From contig DBZY01000036.1 in NCBI GenBank assembly GCA_002311835.1, forward strand, positions 19,646 through 34,439: a stretch of DNA of 14,794 nucleotides, read 5' to 3'. The notes below the pieces were generated by a model. The model searched no databases. It was not told the DNA's origin and saw nothing but the letters and a program-made list of their open reading frames with translations. The DNA is from Proteobacteria bacterium UBA1148. Lineage in GTDB: Bacteria; Pseudomonadota; Gammaproteobacteria; Steroidobacterales; Rariloculaceae. The position numbers were made by a program, and so were the translations under genes. Shown one piece after another: positions 7,107-14,337 of this stretch; within the stretch, counting starts at the first letter, position 1, and the number at the start of each line of letters is the position of its first letter.

Positions 7107-8015
7107 TTAAATCTCGCTGCAGGAGGAGCCAAATGTAAAACAGCTGTAACAGCGGTGGTGACGCATCATAATTCTCTTTCCCAGGCTTTCTCTAAGAGTT
7201 CCTCCCAGATCATAAGACTCATCATCATCAACCAGAGTGCAGGCGTAGATCCGCATCCGTCCATTTTTTTTAATCACCATTTTCGAGAAGGAGCACATGA
7301 ATGCTTGGCGGGATTCTTCTGTGTGGTAGGTTGTCATACAACGTTCTGTGATGAACGGAACCTCTGGATTAGAGCCGGGTAACAGAAAGTCTGGAAAAGA
7401 GACAATTGTTGTGTCGCTTGGTACCCCATGTTGTGCAAAGAGCTCTCGGTATTCGCCATCTACCGTGGCACTATCTTCATCAATGCCTATCTGCCGAGCA
7501 ATGGAAACCTTGAATCCCCGCTTTCTCAGTAATTCAAGGCTTTTCCAAGATTTTTTGAAACTTCCCTTCCCCCGAGAAGCGTCATGACGTTTTTCGTTAG
7601 GATAATCGATACTGATACGGAACGAGATTGGGTGATATGAATTTACTAGGGTCTCAATTTGATGTAGACGGCTCAGTACAGGGTCCGTTCCGTTCGTGAG
7701 TACTAGGCAGGGGTTCAAGCTTGAGGCGTAACTCAAAATATTGATGAAGCTTTTTACGATAAAGGGTTCGCCACCGGTAAAAGAGAACTGTTGAACACCA
7801 AGGGATTTTGCTTCATCCATTAGCGGTCGTACATCCTCTAACGTTACTCGATCGAGTCGATCGTCACCAGGTTTAGAACCTTCTAAGCAAAATGGACAAG
7901 CTAGATTGCACGCCGTTCCGGTATGAAACCAGATTTCTCTTAAGGAGTCTGGCTGGATATAGCCAAGAGGCTCCCCACTTGAGGCATAGAATAATGGATT
8001 CAGTGACGTGCTCAT
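7107..8015 (-). CDS. Radical SAM enzyme with cysteine-rich C-terminus
   Basis: It is predicted to cleave S-adenosylmethionine with a [4Fe-4S] cluster to start radical chemistry; the substrate is unknown. The cluster motif CxxxCxxC is C36, C40, C43 in TACNLACPFCLEG. The SAM-contacting GGEP motif appears in FSFTGGEPF, with further TIM-barrel strands (LVLTNGTD, SFRISIDYP). The last third has extra cysteines in FMCSFSK and YACTL, and the tail HRCYSCFTFGSSCSEI carries C289, C292 and C299. This is consistent with a SPASM/Twitch-like auxiliary cluster. It lacks the CNQxCxHCH-type core I associate with ArsS, the usual partner of these transferases. The ATG overlaps the preceding glycosyltransferase stop (ATGA), so it is the last gene of a coupled operon. 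Radical SAM membership is secure; the subfamily is not. Confidence 0.9.
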   Translation of the reverse strand: MSTSLNPLFYASSGEPLGYIQPDSLREIWFHTGTACNLACPFCLEGSKPGDDRLDRVTLEDVRPLMDEAKSLGVQQFSFTGGEPFIVKSFINILSYASSLNPCLVLTNGTDPVLSRLHQIETLVNSYHPISFRISIDYPNEKRHDASRGKGSFKKSWKSLELLRKRGFKVSIARQIGIDEDSATVDGEYRELFAQHGVPSDTTIVSFPDFLLPGSNPEVPFITERCMTTYHTEESRQAFMCSFSKMVIKKNGRMRIYACTLVDDDESYDLGGTLRESLGKRIMMRHHRCYSCFTFGSSCSEI

Positions 8016-8746
8016 TGTTTAGGATCTCTGATTTGCGCCCCCCTTGGTATCTTGTTCGTTTGATCATAGCTTAGCGACAGTTGTTTCGCTGTAGTGCCAA
8101 ACATATAACGGATGGCAAGATACCGATTAGTAAGGCTCCGTCGAGTCCATCCATCGTGCTCCCAGCGTCTGGGTGAGACGCCTATCGGTGATTTGAGACA
8201 CCAAAAGCGTTTTCGGGCACGCAGTTTTCTAACCAGGGCGACCTCTTCGAACAGGGGTGTATGAGGGAAACCACCGCATTCAAGATAAACTTGGCGGCGC
8301 ATAAACAGCCCCTGATCCCCGTATGGGGTGCCGCCCAGCCGTGTACGAAGTTTTACTGACCATTCAATAAACTTCTTCCGCCAACTGGATGGTCCGGCGA
8401 ACATGAATCTGAAATAACCGCTTTCCGCCCCTTCTGCGAGGGCCAGTGTGATGTCGTGGAGGCTAGAGGGGTAGGGGGCGGCATCAGCGTGCAAGAACCA
8501 TAGAACAGATGCTTCTGCGCATCTGGCGCCGTTGTCCAGCTGTGTGCCTCGACAGCGCACAGAGTTAAGATACCGGCAGCCGTTTATTTCACAGTAAGCG
8601 AGTAATTCGGGATCTTGAGTTGCAGATACGACGATTATTTCGTGTGGTTGTTCGGGCCAGTCACGAATTCGGCTAACCAGCTCACGGAGTCGCGGCATGT
8701 CATCTAGGACTGGTACAACGATGGCGATACTTGATTGTTCACACAC
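8012..8746 (-). CDS. Family-2-like glycosyltransferase, TIGR04283-like
   Basis: This is a GT-A-fold transferase of the group named as radical SAM/selenodomain- or arsenosugar-associated. The donor and acceptor are unknown. It has 244 residues. The N-terminal strand IAIVVPVLDD is followed by the group's hallmark RGTQLDNGARCA (about 65-77), then VLWFLHADAAPYP with aspartate 88 in the DxD-like position. Next is GGTPYGDQGLFMRRQVY (about 138-154), then LFEEVALVRKLR. These motifs in this order are diagnostic for the TIGR04283 type as I know it. The start codon is GTG at 8746, overlapping the TAG stop of the upstream VTT-domain gene by one base. Its own TGA overlaps the radical SAM ATG by four bases. 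There are no membrane segments, so it probably acts in the cytoplasm. Confidence 0.88.
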   Translation of the reverse strand: MCEQSSIAIVVPVLDDMPRLRELVSRIRDWPEQPHEIIVVSATQDPELLAYCEINGCRYLNSVRCRGTQLDNGARCAEASVLWFLHADAAPYPSSLHDITLALAEGAESGYFRFMFAGPSSWRKKFIEWSVKLRTRLGGTPYGDQGLFMRRQVYLECGGFPHTPLFEEVALVRKLRARKRFWCLKSPIGVSPRRWEHDGWTRRSLTNRYLAIRYMFGTTAKQLSLSYDQTNKIPRGAQIRDPKQ

Positions 8747-9486
8747 TAGTCGTTACCTGAATTGTTAATATTATTGCTTACGGGATCTACAGCCGTTTCG
8801 GATTTGAGGTGCTGTGTGAGCGCTCTCGTGGCCATGCGCGCAATTAGGAAAGTTAGAATCAGTGTTGCTACTAGTCCAATGATGAGTAGGGCGTTTCTCT
8901 CAGCGCTCCCACCAACACCATTGACAGTGAGTTGAGAGAGATTTTCCGCAACTGATCCTATATAAACGTAGAGCACAATTGCTGGTGCCATCCCAATCCA
9001 GGATGCGAGAACATAGTCCCTAAAACGTACAGCTGTAAGACCAAATGCGTAGTTCAGGAGGTTGAAGGGAAATAGGGGGGAGAGGCGAGTCAGCAGCACA
9101 AGGACAAATCCCTTGTGGCGAGCGACTCTATCCAAAATCTTAAAGCTTGGGAAATTTTTGATCCGTTGGCTTACCCAATCACGCGCCAGGAATCGGCCCA
9201 CGATAAAAGCGCTGACAGCACCTGTAAGGCTGCCCACTGAAACCAGAAAGATGCCAGTGGGGATTCCAAATATGAATCCGGCAGCTAGTGTTAGTATCGT
9301 ACCTGGAATGATCAGGATAGAGGCGGCGGTGTAAGCGGCTATATAAATTATCCAGGCAAATGTACGGTGCGATTCAATCCACGTAGTCATGGCTGATAGC
9401 CAGTTCCCAACGGGAAGCATTGTGATGACGAGGAGCATCCCACCGACAAAGAGTAAAAGCAGGATCGGTTTTAACTGGCCACTCAT
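8746..9486 (-). CDS. VTT-domain (TVP38/TMEM64/DedA-like) integral membrane protein
   Basis: VTT-domain proteins sit in the inner membrane; relatives act in lipid scrambling or flippase-like roles, but the substrate here is unknown. Hydrophobic segments lie near residues 7-27, 43-60, 63-98, 125-145, 155-178 and 190-212. Typical motifs are ILIIPGTILTLAAGFIFG, then FIVGRFLARDWV, then LLTRLSPLFPFNLLNYAFGL. I chose the ATG at 9486, giving 246 residues. It overlaps the stop of the preceding gene as ATGA and leaves a normal N-terminus (MSGQLKPILLLLF). The frame extends to an ATG at 9522, which would add 12 polar residues. Its position between two soluble transferases suggests handling of a membrane-linked product or intermediate, which is inference. 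Confidence 0.88.
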   Translation of the reverse strand: MSGQLKPILLLLFVGGMLLVITMLPVGNWLSAMTTWIESHRTFAWIIYIAAYTAASILIIPGTILTLAAGFIFGIPTGIFLVSVGSLTGAVSAFIVGRFLARDWVSQRIKNFPSFKILDRVARHKGFVLVLLTRLSPLFPFNLLNYAFGLTAVRFRDYVLASWIGMAPAIVLYVYIGSVAENLSQLTVNGVGGSAERNALLIIGLVATLILTFLIARMATRALTQHLKSETAVDPVSNNINNSGND

Positions 9487-10169
9487 TTGACTATCAATCT
9501 TTCGGTCTGTTCGGATATCCATTTAGACAGATTACGTCGTGTAAGCCGTATATCTTCTGCAAATTCATGTTGAGCCGCGAGAAGGTCACTTACCGTATCA
9601 ATATCAGAACGCATCTCTAGGTTGGTGGTTGTACGCCCGGATTGATCACAAACAGCTGAGAGTGAGTCGCGTAAGTGCTCGGTGCTCCATGGCAAATCAC
9701 GCAATTTTGGCCACGCACGCCGCGCTCCCATAAGTACCACCCCACCATCGCTAGAGGGTCCAAGTACCACATCGTACTCATCTAGACGCTCTGCTGCTTG
9801 CCTGAGATAGCTTGGATCTAGACCAGGGCAGTCGGTGCCAATAAAAATGATTTTGGTAAGTCCTTGGGAGCGGAGCTTATGATCTACATGATTGATGCGT
9901 TCACCAAGGGTTGAACCTTTCTGGGAAACCATGCTTTTCTTCCTGCCGAGTTTAGAGATGAGCCAGGCTTTGTCTTGGGGGTTTGCAGGAGAAAACCAAA
10001 TGGAACCATGCCAGTCTTCTATATCCTGTAGCGTACAGTTCCACAGGAGAGTAGCTGCAGCGGTTGCGAGATCTCCGATTTCCGCCGCAAGTCGGCGTTT
10101 AGCATTGTGCGGCGCCTTTAAAAATAGCACTAGGCCTACGTCTGTCGCATAGGTTGGGTGTGTGGTCAT
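9483..10169 (-). CDS. CofC-like nucleotidyl/glycosyltransferase, TIGR04282-like
   Basis: This is a small GT-A-fold protein of the DUF2064 group, related in fold to CofC/MobA nucleotidyltransferases and named as radical SAM/selenodomain- or arsenosugar-associated transferase 1. Visible motifs are LFLKAPHNAKRRLA (about 15-28, the degenerate KAP..GxxKTRL loop), GERINHV at 89-95 and FIGTDCPGLDPSYL at 109-122. Next is VVLGPSSDGGVVLMG at 134-148, then WPKLRDLPWSTEHL. The family's usual KTRL loop reads KRRL here. It has 228 residues and is the first gene of the operon. Its TGA overlaps the next ATG by four bases. The ATG at 10169 has no Shine-Dalgarno and could be near the transcript start. The true substrate is not known. 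Confidence 0.87.
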   Translation of the reverse strand: MTTHPTYATDVGLVLFLKAPHNAKRRLAAEIGDLATAAATLLWNCTLQDIEDWHGSIWFSPANPQDKAWLISKLGRKKSMVSQKGSTLGERINHVDHKLRSQGLTKIIFIGTDCPGLDPSYLRQAAERLDEYDVVLGPSSDGGVVLMGARRAWPKLRDLPWSTEHLRDSLSAVCDQSGRTTTNLEMRSDIDTVSDLLAAQHEFAEDIRLTRRNLSKWISEQTERLIVK

Positions 10170-10363
10170 ATAGTTAAGGGATGGTGAAGGTAGTGTTACA
10201 CGATTTCCTGGCCGTGAGTGGCCGGTTGAGGTTCACCGTTAAGACTCCCGATTGTTAACGTCCCCTAATAATACCAACGTTTGCGGGGTTGAGATTTCGT
10301 GGGGGGGCTACAAGTGGTTTTGGTATAGTCACCACTTTTCGTGTTTGGGTGGAGCGGAAGGGT
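10170..10363. promoter_or_regulatory. Divergent regulatory region between the transferase operon and ferredoxin
   Basis: These 194 bases must drive both the minus-strand four-gene operon and the plus-strand ferredoxin. I see two inverted repeats, each with a 12-base spacer: CGTTAA (10237-10242) with TTAACG (10255-10260), and AAGTGGT (10312-10318) with ACCACTT (10331-10337). Dyads of this size could be operators. I found no clear promoter for the minus-strand operon. Confidence 0.4.
10321..10329 (+). promoter_or_regulatory. Extended -10 promoter for the ferredoxin, inside a dyad
   Basis: TGGTATAGT fits an extended -10 element (TGn followed by a 5/6 match to TATAAT). It would start transcription near 10336, about 28 bases before the ferredoxin ATG. 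There is no -35 match, as is common for this promoter type. The element lies exactly in the spacer of the AAGTGGT/ACCACTT dyad, which would let a bound repressor block it. Confidence 0.45.
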
Positions 10364-10684
10364 ATGGTGAAAGTAATAGTCACTGACCGAGAAGGTCAGG
10401 TTGTCGAGGTGGAAGCTCAGGCCGGCATTTCGTTGATGGAAAATATTCGTGAGCTGGATAATAGTGTAGATGCTATTTGTGGAGGGCTTTGTTCCTGCGC
10501 GACTTGCCATATTTATGTTGATTCTCATTGGGTACAGAAATTACCACCCAGGGAGGAGGAGGAAGCGCTCCTTGTGGGGGGTTCTGTCAACTATGATCAT
10601 GAGCACTCGCGGTTAAGTTGTCAGATCATCTTTACTGAGGAACTTGATGGATTGGCTTTAACTGTAGCTCCAGAAGAATTTTAG
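10364..10684 (+). CDS. [2Fe-2S] ferredoxin, adrenodoxin/ISC-like type
   Basis: This is a small electron carrier of 106 residues. The cluster ligands have the vertebrate/adrenodoxin-type spacing: C39-x5-C45-x2-C48 (CGGLCSCATCHIYVD), with the fourth ligand C86 in SRLSCQI. C43 is an additional non-ligand cysteine seen in many relatives. The frame is open back to 10289, but the ATG at 10364 gives the canonical beta-strand start MVKVIVTDREGQ and has GGAG nine bases upstream. Redox partners of this class include cytochrome P450 systems and Fe-S assembly, but no partner is next to it. The nearest radical SAM enzyme is on the divergent operon and could need an electron donor, which is speculative. 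The TPR lipoprotein follows 79 bases later on the same strand. Confidence 0.93.
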   Translation: MVKVIVTDREGQVVEVEAQAGISLMENIRELDNSVDAICGGLCSCATCHIYVDSHWVQKLPPREEEEALLVGGSVNYDHEHSRLSCQIIFTEELDGLALTVAPEEF

Positions 10685-10750
10685 TAATAATACAGCGAAC
10701 TACTGTGCAGGCAGCGTATGTGCTGAAGGGCGGTTGTACTACAAACTGCT

Positions 10751-10761
10751 AGAAGGGGGGG
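10751..10761 (+). promoter_or_regulatory. G-rich ribosome-binding site that fixes the GTG start of the TPR gene
   Basis: AGAAGGGGGGG lies two bases before the GTG at 10764, with its AGAAGG core at a good Shine-Dalgarno distance. The upstream in-frame TTG at 10734 has no comparable site and would place ten polar residues in front of the signal peptide. Confidence 0.55.
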
Positions 10762-10763
10762 AT

Positions 10764-12446
10764 GTGTATAAATTTTGTTTTGAAGTGATAGGGCTTCCCA
10801 TAGTCGCACTTCTGGTCCTAGGGTGTTCACCTTCGGGTCCCGCGCTTGAGGGAGAGGAACTGGCCGTGCTCGTTGAAGGCACTGGGATCTATACTCGGCC
10901 GATTTCCACCGATTCGCCAACTGCACAACAATTCTTCGATCAGGGATTGAGGCTGACATGGGGCTATCATTTTCCTGAGTCTGTGGCCTCATATCAGGAG
11001 GCACTGCGTCATGACCCAGATCATCCAATGATCTATTGGGGGTTGGCTTTATCTCTGGGCCCTGTCCCCAATAGCCGTAGCGCCGGTCTCCCGGATGACC
11101 CTCATGGTGAGGCTCGGAGAGCTATCGACAGGGCGTTCGAGCTCATTAACAGCGGTAATGAGGTGGAGCAGGAATTTATTCGCGCACTTCACATTCGTTT
11201 TGATTCGGATACATATCCAGATCGTGATGCTCGTGATCAGGCGTATTTAGCGGTTGCCCGAGCGCTTTTCGAGAAGCATCCATCGGACCCCGATGCAGGA
11301 GCGCTTCTAGGAGATGCCTATATGATCACTCGACCCGGTCGTTATTACTGGGACGAGGATGGTAATGCACTGCCGGGGACTGCTGAGGCGGCAGCAGCGT
11401 TGGAACAGGTCATGACACTACGTCCCGATCACCCTGGGGCCAACCATCTATACATTCATCTACTGGAGGGCTCAAATATGCCAGAACAGGCGCTGCCTGC
11501 AGCAGATAGGTTAGCGCCGTTGATGCCCGGTGTTGGTCATGTGGTGCACATGCCGGGTCACATCTATATGGGAGTCGGCCAGCACGATAAGAACGTTGAG
11601 CACAATCTGCGCTCTGCTGATGTAGATGGGAAGTTTCTGGAGGCTTGGGGTGAACTCCCATTTCCGGATATAGGTACCTATTCACTTTCAGCACAAAATC
11701 ATCGTCGGCATGCTTACGACTTTGTTCGATATTCCGCTGCCGTACAAGGGAATTATGCTCTGGCTGTTCAAACAGCGACGTACGCCAGAGATCATGAAAC
11801 AGAACAGAGAATTCAACGCGGTCAGGGACACAAAACCATCGCTTCACGTTGGTTAGTCCAAAAGATGTTTGGTCGTTGGGATGAACTTCGTTTGGAGGAA
11901 AGAATAATGGAGGGTACTCATTACCTGGATGGTATGTGGTACTACACCCAGGGTAGCGCCCAGGCTGCGTTCGATGAATTTGATGGCGCGGAACAGAGCC
12001 TCGATCGGGTAAGGGCTATTGCATCAGATCCAGCATCGGAAACGATCTTTAGGAATGCAGCCTCCACTTCTACACTAATGGAATTGGCCGCCTTTGGTCT
12101 TGAAGGTGAGATAAAACAGGCTCAGGGGAATCTGAATGGTGCGATAGCAGCATTCGCGTCGGCAGTCATGATTGAGGATAGCCTTGGGTATACAGAACCA
12201 CCGGATTGGCCGCAGCCGATGCGGCATTATTTGGGGGCTGCGTTGCTGGAGGCAGGAAGGGCCAGAGACGCGGAGCGAGTTTATCGTCGCGATATGGAAC
12301 TGAACAAAAACAACGGCTGGGGCCTTTTTGGACTCTGGAAGGGTCTAGAAGCTCAGGGTAAAACGGAGGAGGCGTTGGAAATTTACGAGTTGTATGAAAA
12401 GGCGTGGCGAGATGCAGATACGCTTTTGACAAGCTCGCGATTCTAA
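10764..12446 (+). CDS. TPR-repeat lipoprotein with conserved histidine motifs
   Basis: Starting at the GTG, the first 21 residues form a lipoprotein signal peptide: a lysine near the start, a hydrophobic run (IGLPIVALLVLG), and the lipobox LVLGC with C21 as the lipidated residue. The mature protein (about 540 residues) has helical TPR-like repeats, for example AQQFFDQGLRLTWGYHFPESVASYQEALRHDPDHPMIYWGLALSLGP split over residues 50-97. Others occur near 190-225, in GNLNGAIAAF, and in the last 60 residues (EALEIYELYEKAW). Histidine-rich motifs typical of a widespread uncharacterised family are NHLYIHLLE (227-235, H228 and H232) and GHVVHMPGHIY (H259, H262, H266). These look like a metal or ligand site. 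It is probably anchored in the periplasm or outer membrane; its function is unknown. It ends 38 bases from the convergent purT stop. Confidence 0.85.
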   Translation: MYKFCFEVIGLPIVALLVLGCSPSGPALEGEELAVLVEGTGIYTRPISTDSPTAQQFFDQGLRLTWGYHFPESVASYQEALRHDPDHPMIYWGLALSLGPVPNSRSAGLPDDPHGEARRAIDRAFELINSGNEVEQEFIRALHIRFDSDTYPDRDARDQAYLAVARALFEKHPSDPDAGALLGDAYMITRPGRYYWDEDGNALPGTAEAAAALEQVMTLRPDHPGANHLYIHLLEGSNMPEQALPAADRLAPLMPGVGHVVHMPGHIYMGVGQHDKNVEHNLRSADVDGKFLEAWGELPFPDIGTYSLSAQNHRRHAYDFVRYSAAVQGNYALAVQTATYARDHETEQRIQRGQGHKTIASRWLVQKMFGRWDELRLEERIMEGTHYLDGMWYYTQGSAQAAFDEFDGAEQSLDRVRAIASDPASETIFRNAASTSTLMELAAFGLEGEIKQAQGNLNGAIAAFASAVMIEDSLGYTEPPDWPQPMRHYLGAALLEAGRARDAERVYRRDMELNKNNGWGLFGLWKGLEAQGKTEEALEIYELYEKAWRDADTLLTSSRF

Positions 12447-12484
12447 AAGCGGCGTGAGTACGGCTCTGCTCCTTTTTACTAATG

Positions 12485-13669
12485 TCAGCTGAGGACGGTA
12501 ACTACTGCTGCTGAGGCGCGTTTTGCTTTTTCTAGAGCCTCTTCAACAGTATCTCCGCGGGCGAGGGCTACCCCCATTCTCCGGTGGCCATGTACCTCCG
12601 GTTTACCAAAGAGACGCACCTGTGTATCGGGTTCTTTCAAGGCCGCTCCAAGATTTTCAAACCGAACTTGATCGGAGTGCCCTTCAACCAGGATGACGCT
12701 GGAAGCCGATGGGCCATGGGTGCGTATATTTGGGATTGGTAGGCCGAGTATTGCTCGAGCATGAATGGCGAACTGAGAAAGGTCCTGAGAGATCATCGTC
12801 ACCATGCCCGTGTCGTGGGGCCGTGGTGATACCTCACTGAAGATAACATCGTCCCCTCGTATGAATAGCTCAACGCCGAAGATGCCTCGTCCGCCTAGTG
12901 CGCCTGTGACTTTTTCGGCAATTTCCCTTGAACCTTGTAGCGCCTTATCGCTCATGGGTTGTGGTTGCCATGACTGGCGATAATCGCCGTCCACTTGCAC
13001 GTGACCTATGGGATCCAGGAACGAAACACCATCCACGTGGCGTACAGTTAGTTGGGTAATCTCGTAGTCAAAATCAATAAAGCCCTCGACGATGACTTTT
13101 CCCGCGCCGGTACGGCCACCTTCCTGGGCGTAGTTCCATGCGGCATCGATATCGGGTTGTGACATGACGGTGCTTTGTCCTTTGCCCGAGGAACTCATAA
13201 TCGGCTTTACAACGCAGGGCAGGCCTATTTCTGCGATCGCTTCATCGAATTCGGAGCGAGTGGTAGCAAATCGGTAAGGTGAGGTTGGGATCCCGAGTTC
13301 CTCTGCTGCGAGTCGCCGAATACCTTCCCGGTTCATGGTCAACTGCACGGCCCGGGCCGTCGGGATGACGGTGTAGCCTTCCTGTTCTAACGAAGCTAGC
13401 TCATCTGTTGCGATTGCTTCGATTTCCGGGATGATTAAATGAGGCTTCTCAGACTCAATGACCGCTCGTAGCGATTTAACGTCGAGCATATTGATTGAGT
13501 GACCCCGATGTGCGACCTGCATAGCGGGCGAGTTCTTGTAGCGATCGCAGACGATAACTTCAACGCTGAGTCGTTGTAGCTCGATAACGACCTCTTTGCC
13601 GAGTTCACCACCGCCACAAAACAAAACGCGGGTTGCCGTGCTGGTATACGGAGTCCCAATAGATATCAT
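12485..13669 (-). CDS. purT: Formate-dependent phosphoribosylglycinamide formyltransferase 2 (PurT)
   Basis: This ATP-grasp enzyme makes N-formyl-GAR from GAR, formate and ATP, a folate-free route for the third step of purine synthesis. Motifs match the E. coli enzyme closely: CGGGELGKEVVIELQRL, the substrate region PEIEAIATDEL, then MNREGIRRLAAEELGIPTS. VVKPIMSSSGKGQS, ESWQPQ-like QSWQPQPMS, FSEVSPRPHDTGMVT and RLFGKPE also match. From the ATG at 13669 the protein is 394 residues and its first 11 residues align with E. coli PurT without a gap (MISIGT against MTLLGT). The frame also has an ATG at 13684, which adds five residues. Neither start has a good Shine-Dalgarno. It stands alone, convergent with the TPR gene. 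The family is certain; only the start is in doubt. Confidence 0.97.
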   Translation of the reverse strand: MISIGTPYTSTATRVLFCGGGELGKEVVIELQRLSVEVIVCDRYKNSPAMQVAHRGHSINMLDVKSLRAVIESEKPHLIIPEIEAIATDELASLEQEGYTVIPTARAVQLTMNREGIRRLAAEELGIPTSPYRFATTRSEFDEAIAEIGLPCVVKPIMSSSGKGQSTVMSQPDIDAAWNYAQEGGRTGAGKVIVEGFIDFDYEITQLTVRHVDGVSFLDPIGHVQVDGDYRQSWQPQPMSDKALQGSREIAEKVTGALGGRGIFGVELFIRGDDVIFSEVSPRPHDTGMVTMISQDLSQFAIHARAILGLPIPNIRTHGPSASSVILVEGHSDQVRFENLGAALKEPDTQVRLFGKPEVHGHRRMGVALARGDTVEEALEKAKRASAAVVTVLS

Positions 13670-13684
13670 AGGGTTAGACTGCAT

Positions 13685-14337
13685 TGAGCCACAGCTTGCT
13701 GAATACCCGGGCAGTCAGAGTGAGCGGGATCAAATTGGGGATGATAGTCATGGTTCGATGTCTTTTTTCCTTGCGGTTAAGGTGTCTGAGATGATAGCTC
13801 GCTGAGGTAGCCCGCCGAAAGGTTTTTGCTCCTTCATGGCGCGCGACCTGCTCTATCATGGTGCGACTGCTGCAAAGAAATTTAGCTGAACATAGCTAAT
13901 ATTTTGAAAAATAAACAAAAAAATTGGCACGGATAGTACATCTATACTTTCACACCTTGCCAAATCTAATGGAGGTATTGAAGAGGCCGGTCTCGGGTGG
14001 GCTACGGTGACTTTTCCTTGGATACTGCGCTTGGTAAATATGATGATGCTAGCGTACCTCGGGATTATTCGTTTACTTCGATATGCTAAGGGTTCGACGG
14101 CGGTGAATAGGTCACTGTTGAAACTTTTGGTGGCGAGATGACTGCCGTGGAGATAGTGAAGGTTGGCTATGGTTTTGATTCTATGGGGCTGGGTTTTTTG
14201 CTCGCTTTGATCATCATCAATAGCTATCTCCAGGTGAGCAAGGTCGCAGATGTATCCACCGGTTACAATGTGGTTTTTCGGCGTGAGCAAGTCTATCTCA
14301 CTCGATGGAGAGTAACTAGAAATAATGAGGTGCCACT
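13685..14337. other. About 650 bases between purT and glnK without a confident gene
   Basis: No ORF here resembles a known protein. On the minus strand are a TTG-started 144-codon frame (14290-13856) and a 61-codon frame (13859-13674), joined by an ATGA overlap. On the plus strand is a 33-codon frame (14040-14141, three ATGs in a row, MMMLAYLGIIRLL...). It is linked by ATGA to a 67-codon frame (14138-14341), which again overlaps the glnK ATG as ATGA. Since both strands give such chains, overlaps alone do not prove coding. The stretch also holds a TTAGCT/AGCTAA hairpin (13882-13899), a TTGGCACG element (13924-13931) and a 9-base inverted repeat, TGGAGATAG (14148-14156) with CTATCTCCA (14224-14232). 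It most likely contains the glnK promoter and possibly a small gene. Confidence 0.5.
13925..13940 (+). promoter_or_regulatory. Partial sigma-54-type promoter upstream of glnK
   Basis: TGGCACG matches the sigma-54 -24 element perfectly. At the correct spacing the -12 element reads GTACA instead of TTGCA, so the important GC doublet is AC. glnK-amt operons in proteobacteria are often NtrC/sigma-54 driven, which makes the site tempting. However, it lies about 400 bases upstream of glnK and I see no clear NtrC sites. Confidence 0.25.

Noticed and set aside
9484..9522. Longer start (ATG at 9522) for the VTT-domain protein
   Set aside because: It would overlap the CofC-like gene by 40 bases and add a polar 12-residue tail; the ATG at 9486 gives the ATGA overlap seen at another junction of this operon.
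10289..10363. Upstream extension of the ferredoxin frame
   Set aside because: The first 25 codons contain the promoter-like TGGTATAGT and dyad, are unlike ferredoxins, and the ATG at 10364 has GGAG at a fitting distance.
12447..12484. Intrinsic terminator between the TPR gene and purT
   Set aside because: A CTTTTT run is present, but only a three-pair stem (GAG/CTC) precedes it, too weak to call.
13674..13859. 61-codon minus-strand frame overlapping the purT start
   Set aside because: It is short, without motif, and overlaps the start of a well-identified gene; its ATGA link is only to another doubtful frame.
13856..14290. 144-codon minus-strand frame upstream of purT
   Set aside because: It starts with TTG without a ribosome site, has no recognisable motif and an unprotein-like composition, and would occupy the likely glnK promoter region on the opposite strand.
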